Positions 17,889-26,982 are shown, numbered from the stretch's first letter. The stretch is DNA of 64,000 nt from Lentzea jiangxiensis (GCF_900104175.1 NZ_FNIX01000005.1:430251-494250); one strand, 5' to 3'. The notes: a model not told the origin generated them from the letters alone. Numbers and translations: made by a program.

Positions 17889-17943
17889 ATTCCGTGAGGC
17901 CGCCGGGCGGCGCAGTTCAGACCCCCTGGGTGCGCGGCCTCAC
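17875..17943. repeat. Two interleaved inverted repeats between DUF4132 copies B and C
   Basis: Arm pair 1 is CAGGGGGTCTGA (17875-17886) with TCAGACCCCCTG (17917-17928), a perfect 12-bp match. Arm pair 2 is GTGAGGCCGC (17894-17903) with GCGGCCTCAC (17934-17943), a perfect 10-bp match. They alternate as 1-2-1'-2', so only one hairpin can form, or both form as a pseudoknot. Pair 2 covers the stop codon of copy B and pair 1 covers the copy C promoter motif. The structure could end the copy B transcript or switch between read-through and the internal promoter. Confidence 0.55.
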
Positions 17944-20900
17944 GAGTGCAGCGACTCCAGTTCGGACACGAGCTCCGAGGCCGTGATCGAGTCCGCCAGG
18001 AGGGCGGTCTGCGCGTCGTGCTGGGACGACCAGTAGCCCTGGCCGTGGGCGGAGAACCACAGCTCGGTGAACTTGACCTCGGGGAAGATGTCGATCGCGC
18101 CCACCGCGATGCCGGGGTCCAGCGAGGCGACCAGGGCGCCGCCGGAGGGCAACGGGCGGGTCATCCAGCACTCGACGCCGCCGTCCTGCGGTTCGCCCCG
18201 GTTCCAGCCCTTCTTGGTGAGGCTGAGGAGCTTGCCCACCGGGAGCATGACCTCGAGGTACTTCTTCAGGTGCGGCAGGAGGTCCTCGCCCTGCGGCACG
18301 ACGTGCAGCGGGCGGCCCAGCTGCGGGAACGGCTGGAGGATCTCGTAGTCTGCGAACACCTCGCCCCAGGCCTCCAGCTCGGCCCGGAGGTCCACCGGGT
18401 GCGCCACGCGGACGGTGGCGGACTCGGGCAGGGTGAACTCGTCGTCGTTCGCGTCGGCGAGCGTGCGGTCTTCTGCCAGGCGGAAGGAGGCGCTCTCGTT
18501 CGTGATCCACACGAGCCGGCGGACGATGTGCCAGAGCAGCGGGTGGCCCGCAAGCACCGTGTGGAACTCGTCGGCCGTCCAGGTGCGCTGGTCGACCATG
18601 GCGCGTTCGAGGCGGTGGATCTGGTCGGACGCGATGGTGCGCACGTCCTTCTTCAGCGCCATGAACCGCTTGTGCTCCAACGGCGCCAAGTCCTGGTCGT
18701 CCTTGGCGCCGGGCTTGGGGAGGTCCTTGCGGCGCTTGCCGTCCGGGTCGAGCACGAACGGCTTGAGCTGCTCGTCGAAGCCGACGGTGAACTTCCGCTC
18801 GCCGTAGTCGATCACCAGGCTCGCCGCGTCGTCGAGACCGAGGCGGGGGACCAGGCGGTCGGCCAGCTGGTCGCGGGAGAGGCCGAGTTCGGCGGCGATC
18901 TGGGCGACCTTCTCCTGCGCCTTGGTCTTGAGGCCCTTGAACTTCACCTTCTCGGCGATGCTGTTGAGGTGCGACAGCGCGACCTCGGAGCCGATGTCCG
19001 CGAGGACGTCCAGGGCCGACACCGCCTTGGTGTGCTGGCTCTGCCCGGGCCACACCCGGATCAGCGGCGACAGCGCCCGCACCGTCGAGTCGTCGCCGAA
19101 CCAGCCGAGGGCGCTCAGCGCCCAGCTCTCCTTCGACGGCGCGCCGATCTCCTGCCAGCGCTGGAAGACGGCCCACGCGAACTCCGCCAGCGAAGCCCGG
19201 TCGAGCGACTCGCGGACCAGCGTCAGGCCGGCGTAGACGTCGCCCGGCTTCGACAGCGCGGCCGTCATCAGCAGGTGCTTCGCGGCCTCCGCCGAGAGGG
19301 CGTGCTTGCGGTCGGCGAGCAGGACCTGCGGCAGCAGGCGGGTGTCCGCCCAGTCGCCGATGGCGGGCAGCCTGGCGGGGAGGACCTCGACGGGGTCGAT
19401 GGCGAGGAACGCCCGCAGCGCCGCGGCCGCCTTGGGGGTCGGGGCGAGCGCGGGCACGTCGACACCGAGACCGTGCAGGTGCCGCAGAGCGGCCTCCGCG
19501 TCACGCCGCGGCGCGCCGGGCCTGCCCAGCGCGGCCGGGATGAGGAGGCGTGCGGCCGTCTCGCGGTGCCGGGCGAGCCACGCCAGCGCGACCTTGCGCA
19601 CCTGCTTGAGCCGGACGAGCCAGTCCGCCATCGCAGCGGCCACCTCGGGCGTGGCGAACGGCAGCAGGATCGCCGCGGCGTTCGAGCTGGAGTCGACGAT
19701 GCGCAGCAGCAACGGCAGCGCGTCGAACCCGAACCGCGCGGCCAGCATCTTGCCCGTCGACTCGAAGTTCCACCCCAGTTGCCTGGCGTCCCAGCCCGTG
19801 AACAGCGGCCGCGCCACCTCTTCGGGCGCGAGCGCGAGCAGGTACCGCATGCGCCACCCGATCCGGCCCGCCCGGTGCTGCTCCAGGAGTTCCTGCCACG
19901 TCTGGCGGATGTCCCATTGCCCGGGCTGCAACCAGTCCTCCCGCTCGCCCGGCTCCCACACGAGCGACGACGGGGGCGGGGGCAGGTCCGGCACCACCAC
20001 GGCCTTCACCAGCGGCTTGCGGTGGACCCACGGCGGTGCGACCAGCAGCGGCGGCAGCGCCTCGGCGGGAGCCTCCGGCACCTCGGCGGTCTCGACCTCG
20101 ACGAACCCCTCGGGTTTCTCCAGGTGCGGGTACGTCTTGAGGTGCACGCTGAGCAGCTGCCGCAGTTCGGGGTTTTCACCGGCGCGTTCGCCGAGCAACC
20201 TCGCCGCGCGCGCCGGGAACGCCGCCATCATGCTCAGCAGCGTCGGACGCACGTACTTGGCGTCGAGCCGGTCGAGCGCCACGGTGAACGCCTCGTCCGT
20301 GGGGATCGCGGCGAGCACCTTGAGCACCTGCTTGCGGCGGTCCGCGAGCTGGTAGTTGTGATCGAGCGCGGCCGCGAGCAACGGCACGATGGACGGTCCC
20401 AGCACGTAGAGCGCCGTGTGCAGGAACGAGCTGTTGTTGGACAGCGAGGTCCCCGCTGCCTGGAACTCCTCGAACGTGCTGGCGCTGCACGGGAGGATCC
20501 ACCAGCGCACGCGCGAGTTCGGCGTCCCGCTGACGTCCTCGAACCAGTCGGGCCGGCCTGGCATCAGGAACGCCCGCAGCAGCTTCACGTTGGTGTCTTG
20601 CAGCGCGTCCAGCTTCGTCAGCGCGGTTTCCGCCGCAGCGCGCTCGGCATCGTCGGCCACGGCCAGCGCGTAGCGGACGGCCTTGAGCATCCTGCCCTCG
20701 ACGGTGTCGAGGATGATGTGGAGGTAACCGCCGCGGCTCACCAGGATCCTGTCGCCGTACCTGCGGTCCTGCGGGAACCACTCCGGTGCGCACTGCAGCC
20801 TGGTGAACTCGATCGTGGCCTCCGTCGCGAACACCACGCCGTGGTCGGCGATCCAGGCGTGCACGGACTGCTCGCCGCACTCGGTGATCGCCGCGACCGC

Positions 20901-21587
20901 CGCCGCACCGACGGGACTCGTCCGGCCGGCGAGGTGCTCGCGCACCGCCCGCACCAGGTCCGGGTCGGACGACGGCTCGGACAGGACGGCCTCGACGGCG
21001 GTGCCGAGCTCGGCCGTTCGGCGCCGGGCCTCCTCGGCCGAGGCTTCGTCGACGGAGAACTCCGGGGCGGGGTGGAAGCCGCGCTGCCGGATGACGTCGC
21101 GCAGCCAGGCCTTGGGCATGACCCAGGTGTCTTCGTCGACGGGGGTGGGCGCGGGTTTCGTGGTGGGGGAGGCAGGGACCGGGATGACCGCGGAAGTAGC
21201 CGGAGAGGTCGTGGCCGTGGAGGTCGCGGGAGAGGTGGCCGCGGACGAGGAGGTGGAGGAGGTGGCTGAGAGGGGAGCGACGGGGTGCGGGGCGGAGGTC
21301 GCCGCCTGCGGGTCGCCGGCCGCGGTCGCCGTGGCAGCGGTGGAGGCAGCGGCCGAGCTGGTGGAGACCGCCTCCGAGCCGTTGGTGACGGGCCGGTAGC
21401 CCTTCTTCTCCTTCTCCGCCACCAGCTTCGCCACGTGCGCCCGCGCGGCCTCGGCGGAGGCGAGGTCCTTGGTCTTGGTCTGGCCGTGGGTGTCGAGCCG
21501 TCCGAAGCGGACGGTCACCGCGACGCCGTCCTGCTCGATCTCCCAGAACTTCGCCGAGCCGCCCGAGACGAGCTCCCACCTGCGCAC
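17940..21587 (-). CDS. WGR-DUF4132 protein, copy B
   Basis: 1215 aa from GTG 21587 with AGGGAG upstream. The WGR domain is at ~1-68 (VRFGRLDTHGQTKTKDLAS). Then comes a Ser/Thr/Ala linker (~70-145) of long Thr-Ser-Ala repeats, the conserved DEDTWVMPKAWLRDVIRQRG block, and a helical middle. DUF4132 forms the C-terminal ~350 aa. Large parts of the C-terminal half are almost the same as copy C, at protein and DNA level, while linkers and middles differ. No clear PafBC-type site is found in its 80-base upstream gap, where CGTCAGAC is followed after 8 bases by ACGATC. It may depend on read-through from copy A. Confidence 0.85.
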   Translation of the reverse strand: MRRWELVSGGSAKFWEIEQDGVAVTVRFGRLDTHGQTKTKDLASAEAARAHVAKLVAEKEKKGYRPVTNGSEAVSTSSAAASTAATATAAGDPQAATSAPHPVAPLSATSSTSSSAATSPATSTATTSPATSAVIPVPASPTTKPAPTPVDEDTWVMPKAWLRDVIRQRGFHPAPEFSVDEASAEEARRRTAELGTAVEAVLSEPSSDPDLVRAVREHLAGRTSPVGAAAVAAITECGEQSVHAWIADHGVVFATEATIEFTRLQCAPEWFPQDRRYGDRILVSRGGYLHIILDTVEGRMLKAVRYALAVADDAERAAAETALTKLDALQDTNVKLLRAFLMPGRPDWFEDVSGTPNSRVRWWILPCSASTFEEFQAAGTSLSNNSSFLHTALYVLGPSIVPLLAAALDHNYQLADRRKQVLKVLAAIPTDEAFTVALDRLDAKYVRPTLLSMMAAFPARAARLLGERAGENPELRQLLSVHLKTYPHLEKPEGFVEVETAEVPEAPAEALPPLLVAPPWVHRKPLVKAVVVPDLPPPPSSLVWEPGEREDWLQPGQWDIRQTWQELLEQHRAGRIGWRMRYLLALAPEEVARPLFTGWDARQLGWNFESTGKMLAARFGFDALPLLLRIVDSSSNAAAILLPFATPEVAAAMADWLVRLKQVRKVALAWLARHRETAARLLIPAALGRPGAPRRDAEAALRHLHGLGVDVPALAPTPKAAAALRAFLAIDPVEVLPARLPAIGDWADTRLLPQVLLADRKHALSAEAAKHLLMTAALSKPGDVYAGLTLVRESLDRASLAEFAWAVFQRWQEIGAPSKESWALSALGWFGDDSTVRALSPLIRVWPGQSQHTKAVSALDVLADIGSEVALSHLNSIAEKVKFKGLKTKAQEKVAQIAAELGLSRDQLADRLVPRLGLDDAASLVIDYGERKFTVGFDEQLKPFVLDPDGKRRKDLPKPGAKDDQDLAPLEHKRFMALKKDVRTIASDQIHRLERAMVDQRTWTADEFHTVLAGHPLLWHIVRRLVWITNESASFRLAEDRTLADANDDEFTLPESATVRVAHPVDLRAELEAWGEVFADYEILQPFPQLGRPLHVVPQGEDLLPHLKKYLEVMLPVGKLLSLTKKGWNRGEPQDGGVECWMTRPLPSGGALVASLDPGIAVGAIDIFPEVKFTELWFSAHGQGYWSSQHDAQTALLADSITASELVSELESLHS

Positions 21588-21667
21588 TGACTGCTCCCTG
21601 CGTTGGTACTGACGTTGTTGATCGTGCTTGCCGGTCTGACGCGCACCGTGCGTCAGCCGTTCCCGCG

Positions 21668-24600
21668 TCACGCGTGCAGTGACTCGAGTTCCGAGAGGAG
21701 TTCGGAGGCGGTCACCGGGTCCACTTCGAACGTGGTCGGTCCGCCGTCACGCGGGGCGACCCAGGCGCCACGGCCGGTGGCGGAGAACCACAGGGAGCTG
21801 AACGCGATCTCGGGGAAGACGTCGACGGCGCCCACCGCGATGCCGGGGTCGAGGCAGGCGACCAGGGCACCGCCGGCGGGGAGCGGGCGGGTCATCCAGC
21901 ACTCCACGCCGGCGTCCTGCGGTTCGCCCCGGACCCAGCCGCGCTGGGTGAGGCCGAGGAGCTTGCCGACGGGGACTTTGCGGCCCACGTACTCCTGCAG
22001 CTGCGGGACGAGGTCCTCGCCCGGCGCGAAGGCGTGGACCGGGCGGCCGAGCTGGGGGAAGGACTGCAGGATCTCGTAGTCCGCGAACACCTGGCCCCAT
22101 GCGGCCAGTTCGCCGGCCAGGTCGACCGGGTGGGCGACGCGGACGGTGGCGGCCTCGGGCAGCGTGAGCTCGTCGTCGTTCGCGTCGGCGAGGGTCAGGT
22201 CTTCGGCCAGGCGGAAGGACCTGCCCGCGTCGGTGATCCACACCAGACGGCGGACCACGTGCCTGAGCAGGGGGTGGGACGTCAGCACCTCGTGGAACTC
22301 CGCGGCGGTCCAGGTGCGCTGGGTGATCATCGCTGCTTCCAGCCGGTGGATTTGGTCGGACGCGATGGTGCGCACGGCCTTCTTCAGGTCCGCGAAGCGC
22401 TTGTGCTCGGCCGGTGCGAGGGTCTGGTCGTCCTTGGCGCCGGGCTTGGGGAGGTCCTTGCGGCGCTTGCCGTCCGAGTCGAGGACGTACGGCTTGAGCT
22501 GCTCGTCGAAGCCGACGGTGAACCGGCGGGGGCCGTAGTCGACCACCAGGGTGGCGGCGTCGTCGAGACCGAGGCGGGGGACCAGGCGGTCCGACAGCTG
22601 ATCGCGGGACAGGCCCAGGGTCGCGGCGATCGCGGCGACCTTCTCCTGCGCGCGGGCCTTGAGGGCCTTGAACTTCACGCGATCCGCGATGCCGTTGAGG
22701 TGGGTGAGCGCGGTCCCGGTGCCGATCTGGGCGAGCACGTCGAGACCCGTCACCGCCTTGGCGTGCGCGTTCTCACCCGGCCAGGCGCGGATGAGCGGCG
22801 CGAGGCGGCGCACGGTCTCGTCGTCGCCGAACCGGCCGAGGGCCGTCAGCGCCCAGCCGTCGCCGGCCGGGGCTCCCGCGGACTGCCAGCGCTCGAAGAC
22901 CGCCCAGGCGAACTCCGCGAGCGAGGCCGGGTCGCACGCCCGCACGGCGACCGGCAGGCCCGCGTAGACGGTGTCCGGTTTGGACAGCGCGGCGGTCGTG
23001 AGGAGGTTCGTCGCGGCCCGGGCCGACAACGCGGTGGCGCGGTCGCTCAGCAGCACCTGGGGCAGCAGGCGCGGGTCCGCCCATCCGCCGATCTCCGGCA
23101 GCTTCGCGGGCAGCACGTCGAGCGGGTCGACCTCGACCAGCGTGCGGACCGCGGCACCCGCCTTCTCGCTGACGGAGGTCGCGACGGCGACGACGTCGAC
23201 ACCGAGCTCCAGGTGCAGGTGGCGCAGAGCGGCTTCGGCGTTGTGGCGCGCGGGACCGGCCACGCCCAGCGCCGCGGGCAGCAGGAGGCGGGCCGCGGTC
23301 TCGCGGTGGCGCTCCAGCCAGGACAGCGCGGTCGAGCGGGCCGCCTTGAGGCGCACCAGCCAGTCCGCCATCAACGTCGCCACCTCGGCCGTGGCGTACG
23401 GGAGAAGGACGAAACCGGACCCGTGCGGGCTGCTCGCGGCCAGGTGCAGCAGCGGCGCGACGGCGTCCAGCCCGAACCGGGCGCTGACGCGCCTGCCCCA
23501 GCGCTCACCGTCCCAGCTGTCGTCCGGCACCCACTTCGCGATCACCGACCGAGCGAGGTCCTCGGGTCCCGCCTCGAACAGGCCGTGGCCGCAGGGGCGG
23601 CCGGTGGAGCTGATCCACTCGGCCAGGTTCGTCCAGTGCTCGGGCGTGTCGCGCCCGTTGTAGTACGACGGGAGCGCCAGCCACTCCTCGCGCTCGCCCG
23701 GCAGCCAGGACTCGCTCGGCGCCGGCACGGGCAGGCCCTCCAGCACGACCGGATCGGGCCGCGGGCGGCTGCGCGTCCACGGCGGGTCGGCCAGGACGCC
23801 GGGCAGTGCGCAGACCGGTGCTTCCGGAACGCGCCGGGAGTTCGCCTCGGCGACCAGTGCCGCCGCTTCCGACGGCACCACCAGGTCGGGGTGCGTCTCC
23901 AGGTGCGCCCGGAGCAGGGACACCGCCTGCGGCTCGGCAGCGCGGGCGGCCAGCAGCCGGGCCGCCCGCCGTGGGAACGCCTCCATCGCGGACAGCAGCG
24001 GAGACAGCACGTACTTCTCCCGCGCGCGGTCCAGCAGGAGCGTGAACGCCTCGTCCGTCGGCAGGGCGGCGAGCACCTCCAGCCCGGACCTGCGGCGGTC
24101 GGCGTCGAGCCCCGCCTCGTCGACCTCCTCGGCGAGGAACGGCGCGATCGCGGGCCCCAGCACGTGCAGCGCCGTGTGCAGGGCGACCGGCGACCAGGTC
24201 ACCCCGCGGTGCTCGAGGTGGGCGAACTGGTCCAGCGTGCTCACCGCGCACAGGGTGAGCCAGTTCTCCCCCCGGGCGCGCGAGTGGGCCTTCGCCTCCT
24301 CGAACCAGTCGTGCCTCGAAGGTACGAGGAAGGCGCGGGCCATCTGGCCTGCCTGGGTGGTGCCGGCCTCCTCCAGCGCCTCGACGGCGGCGGCGTGGGT
24401 CTCGGCGTCCGCGACGGCGAGGGCCGATCGGACCAGGACGAGGTGCGCGGCGTCCACTTGGTCGAGGTACACGCGATGGTCGGGGAACGGCTGCAGGTAG
24501 CCCTTCTGGACCCAGCTGCCCCGATCGGGCCGCCCGCGGCCGAAGAACATGGCGGTGCGGTGTGCGACCGCCGCCGCCGCGAACGGCAGACCGTGTTCCG

Positions 24601-25156
24601 CGATCAACCAGTGGACCGTCGCCTTGTGCAGGGAAGCCACGCTCGCGAGCGCCGCCGCGCCGAGCGGGCTCGCTCTGCCCTCGAGCTGATCGCGCAGGGC
24701 CTGCGCGAGGCCGCGATCGGTCTTCGGGTCCTCCAGCACCTCGGCGATCACCGGGTGGTCCGAGGCCACCCAGTCGCGGAACTCCCGCGCACGACGGGAA
24801 TCGAGCTTGAACTTCGGCGACGGCTCCAGGCCGCGGCGGCGCACCACGTCTCTCAGCCAGGCCGCGGGCATCACCCACGTGTCCTCGTCGCGAGGGAACT
24901 CGGCGCGAGGGGTCTCGGCGCGAGAAGTCCCGGCGGGAGGGGTTTCGGAGGCGGCGACGGGGCGGTAGCCCTTCTTCTCCTTCTCCGCCACCAGTCTCGC
25001 GACGTGCGCCTCGGCGGCGGCCTCGGACGCCAGCTCCCTGACCCGGGTCTGACCGGCTGCCCCCAACCGTCCGAACCGGACGGTCGTCACGGCACCGGTC
25101 AGGCCGACCTCCCAGAACTTGGCCGAGCCAGCGGCGACGAGCTCCCACCTGCGCAC
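21668..25156 (-). CDS. WGR-DUF4132 protein, copy A (first of three)
   Basis: 1162 aa from GTG 25156, the shortest copy because its linker after the WGR domain (~1-65, VRFGRLGAAGQ) is only ~25 aa. The conserved DEDTWVMPAAWLRDVVRRRG block and C-terminal DUF4132 (QLSDRLVPRLGLDDAATLVVD) are present. It is the most diverged copy and the promoter-proximal one. A PafBC-like site lies 42 bases or more upstream (25198-25219), with AGGGGG as the ribosome site. As in the other copies, there is no nuclease or transferase motif, so action is likely via DNA or protein binding. Confidence 0.85.
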   Translation of the reverse strand: MRRWELVAAGSAKFWEVGLTGAVTTVRFGRLGAAGQTRVRELASEAAAEAHVARLVAEKEKKGYRPVAASETPPAGTSRAETPRAEFPRDEDTWVMPAAWLRDVVRRRGLEPSPKFKLDSRRAREFRDWVASDHPVIAEVLEDPKTDRGLAQALRDQLEGRASPLGAAALASVASLHKATVHWLIAEHGLPFAAAAVAHRTAMFFGRGRPDRGSWVQKGYLQPFPDHRVYLDQVDAAHLVLVRSALAVADAETHAAAVEALEEAGTTQAGQMARAFLVPSRHDWFEEAKAHSRARGENWLTLCAVSTLDQFAHLEHRGVTWSPVALHTALHVLGPAIAPFLAEEVDEAGLDADRRRSGLEVLAALPTDEAFTLLLDRAREKYVLSPLLSAMEAFPRRAARLLAARAAEPQAVSLLRAHLETHPDLVVPSEAAALVAEANSRRVPEAPVCALPGVLADPPWTRSRPRPDPVVLEGLPVPAPSESWLPGEREEWLALPSYYNGRDTPEHWTNLAEWISSTGRPCGHGLFEAGPEDLARSVIAKWVPDDSWDGERWGRRVSARFGLDAVAPLLHLAASSPHGSGFVLLPYATAEVATLMADWLVRLKAARSTALSWLERHRETAARLLLPAALGVAGPARHNAEAALRHLHLELGVDVVAVATSVSEKAGAAVRTLVEVDPLDVLPAKLPEIGGWADPRLLPQVLLSDRATALSARAATNLLTTAALSKPDTVYAGLPVAVRACDPASLAEFAWAVFERWQSAGAPAGDGWALTALGRFGDDETVRRLAPLIRAWPGENAHAKAVTGLDVLAQIGTGTALTHLNGIADRVKFKALKARAQEKVAAIAATLGLSRDQLSDRLVPRLGLDDAATLVVDYGPRRFTVGFDEQLKPYVLDSDGKRRKDLPKPGAKDDQTLAPAEHKRFADLKKAVRTIASDQIHRLEAAMITQRTWTAAEFHEVLTSHPLLRHVVRRLVWITDAGRSFRLAEDLTLADANDDELTLPEAATVRVAHPVDLAGELAAWGQVFADYEILQSFPQLGRPVHAFAPGEDLVPQLQEYVGRKVPVGKLLGLTQRGWVRGEPQDAGVECWMTRPLPAGGALVACLDPGIAVGAVDVFPEIAFSSLWFSATGRGAWVAPRDGGPTTFEVDPVTASELLSELESLHA

Positions 25157-25197
25157 TGCGAAACCCCCTGAGTCCGGTCCGGAGCTGATGTCCACGG

Positions 25198-25219
25198 ACG
25201 GTACCCAGGGGGTCTGACA
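25198..25219 (-). promoter_or_regulatory. PafBC/RecA-NDp-like DNA-damage promoter at the head of the cassette
   Basis: On the minus strand TGTCAGAC (25219-25212), 8 bases, then TACCGT (25203-25198). This is the same core and spacing as the site before copy C, and the 12 bases following are also alike. A start near 25190 would leave a ~35-base leader. This is the likely main promoter of the whole leftward cassette. Confidence 0.6.
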
Positions 25220-25247
25220 GTTTTGGTCGATCAAGCGAAACCGCAGG

Positions 25248-26789
25248 TCACAGTTTCCACCACAGCGCGGTGTCCGGCGGGAGGAGCAGCTGCCCGTCGC
25301 GCACCCCGTAGTACGACGACGCCAGCAGCACCGACCCCGGGTCCGGCAGCTCGACGACCGAGCCCGACAGGTTCACCGCGCACGCGACGCCGTCCCGCTC
25401 GAACCACAGCACGTCCGCCGGACCGTCGACCCACGTGATGTCCACGCCCGTGGCCGGGTTCTCGCGGCGCACGCGCAAAGCGTTGCGGTAGAAGGACAAC
25501 ATCGAGTCCTGGTCGCTCGACTGCGTCTCCACGCTGAGCTTCGCCCAGTCCGCGGGCTGCGGCAGCCACGACCCGCCCGTGCCGAACCCGAGCGACGGCC
25601 CGGTAGCGGTCCACGGCAGCGGCACGCGGCAGCCGTCACGACCGCGCTCGGTGTGCCCGGACCGCTCCCACATCGGGTCCTGCAGCACCTCGTCCGGCAG
25701 GTCGAGCACCTCGGGCAGCCCGAGTTCCTCGCCCTGGTACAGGTACACCGAACCCGGGAGCGCCAGCATCAACGCCAGTGCGGCGCGTGCACGCCGCACA
25801 CCTGTCTCGCCGCCGCCGTAGCGCGTCACGTGCCGTTGCACGTCGTGGTTCGACAGCACCCAGGTGGTCGGTGCCCCGACAGGGGCCACCGCCGCGAGCG
25901 ACGAGTCGATGACCGACCGCAACGCCCCGAACTCCCACTCCGCCGTGAGGTAGTGGAAGTTGAACGCCTGGTGCATCTCGTCGGGACGCAGGTACATGGC
26001 CGTCCGTTCGGCGGAAGGCGTCCACGCCTCCGCCACGAGCACACGCTGCCCCTCGTACGAGTCGACGATCTCGCGCCACTCGCGGTGGATCTCGTGCACA
26101 CCGTCCTGGTCGAAGAACGGCAGCGGCTCGGTGCCCAGCAGCTTGAGCTGGTCGGTGTGCCCGATGTCGGGCAGCCCCGGCGCCTTGACCATCCCGTGCG
26201 CCACGTCCACCCGGAACCCGTCGACGCCCAGGTCGAGCCAGAACCGCAGCACGTCGCGGAACTCCGCGCGCACCTCCGGGAGCTCCCAGTTGAGGTCGGG
26301 CTGCTCCGGCGCGAACAGGTGCAGGTACCAGGACCCGTCCTCCACCCGCGTCCAGGCGGGCCCGCCGAAGACCGACTCCCAGTCGTTCGGGGGCTGGTCG
26401 CCGACACCCTCCCGGAAGACGTAGCGCTCGCGGTTGCGGCCGGCCAGCGCCTCCTGGAACCAGACGTGCTGGTCGGAGCTGTGGTTCGGCACGATGTCGA
26501 CGATCACGCGGATGCCGAGCGAGTGCGCGTCGTCGACCAACACGCGCACGTCGTCCAGGTCGCCGAACTGGGGATCCACGGCGCGGTAGTCCGCGACGTC
26601 GTAGCCGCCGTCCGCCATCGGCGACGCGTAGAACGGGGTGATCCAGACCGCGTCGACGCCCAGGTCGCGCAGGTGGGGCAGGCGCGAGCGGATGCCGGGC
26701 AGGTCACCGACGCCGTCGCCGTTCGAGTCGGCGAAGCTGCGCACGTAGACCTGGTAGATGACGGCGTGTCGCCACCAGTCCTGGGACAT
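25248..26789 (-). CDS. GH13 alpha-glucosidase (oligo-1,6-glucosidase type)
   Basis: 513 aa from ATG 26789, two codons below another ATG; the lower one has GGAAGG at 7 bases. GH13 conserved regions are all present: DIVPNHSS, GFRVDVAHG (nucleophile Asp), VLVAEAW (acid/base Glu) and VLSNHDVQ (third Asp). There is no signal peptide, so it hydrolyses small alpha-glucosides such as maltose, isomaltose or trehalose-like sugars in the cytoplasm. Two LacI-type operators lie in the 5' region, and a LacI regulator is at 31559-32575. The downstream neighbour is DUF4132 copy A, in the same direction but with its own promoter. Confidence 0.88.
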   Translation of the reverse strand: MSQDWWRHAVIYQVYVRSFADSNGDGVGDLPGIRSRLPHLRDLGVDAVWITPFYASPMADGGYDVADYRAVDPQFGDLDDVRVLVDDAHSLGIRVIVDIVPNHSSDQHVWFQEALAGRNRERYVFREGVGDQPPNDWESVFGGPAWTRVEDGSWYLHLFAPEQPDLNWELPEVRAEFRDVLRFWLDLGVDGFRVDVAHGMVKAPGLPDIGHTDQLKLLGTEPLPFFDQDGVHEIHREWREIVDSYEGQRVLVAEAWTPSAERTAMYLRPDEMHQAFNFHYLTAEWEFGALRSVIDSSLAAVAPVGAPTTWVLSNHDVQRHVTRYGGGETGVRRARAALALMLALPGSVYLYQGEELGLPEVLDLPDEVLQDPMWERSGHTERGRDGCRVPLPWTATGPSLGFGTGGSWLPQPADWAKLSVETQSSDQDSMLSFYRNALRVRRENPATGVDITWVDGPADVLWFERDGVACAVNLSGSVVELPDPGSVLLASSYYGVRDGQLLLPPDTALWWKL

Positions 26790-26833
26790 GTCCATGCCTT
26801 CCGATGGGGTGTGTCAGCGGTCCAGGAAAGACG

Positions 26834-26852
26834 TTGCAAAAGTTTTCCGCAA
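26834..26852. promoter_or_regulatory. LacI-type operator 1 upstream of the GH13 gene
   Basis: TTGCAAAAGTTTTCCGCAA is an imperfect palindrome with the central TTGCAAAA/TTTTNCGCAA layout typical of LacI-family sugar regulators. It ends 45 bases before the ATG at 26789. Binding by the nearby LacI protein is inferred. Confidence 0.55.
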
Positions 26853-26888
26853 GTCCACTTGGAGATTCCTGAATCAGACCACCTTAGT

Positions 26889-26904
26889 CTGCAAACTTTT
26901 GCAG
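26889..26904. promoter_or_regulatory. LacI-type operator 2 upstream of the GH13 gene
   Basis: CTGCAAACTTTTGCAG is a near-perfect palindrome, 55 bases beyond operator 1 centre to centre, the kind of spacing that could support looping or flanking of the promoter. It sits 100 bases from the GH13 start. Confidence 0.55.
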
Positions 26905-26982
26905 GCGTCGAAATTGCGTTGCGCCGCTCGGACACCATCCGTCAGAGTGATCGCAACGAACCGGAGGAAGGAGCCAGCCGTG

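Noticed and set aside
21588..21671. Possible PafBC site before DUF4132 copy B
   Set aside because: CGTCAGAC is followed after 8 bases by ACGATC, which lacks both the TGTCR core and TANNNT, so it is not counted.
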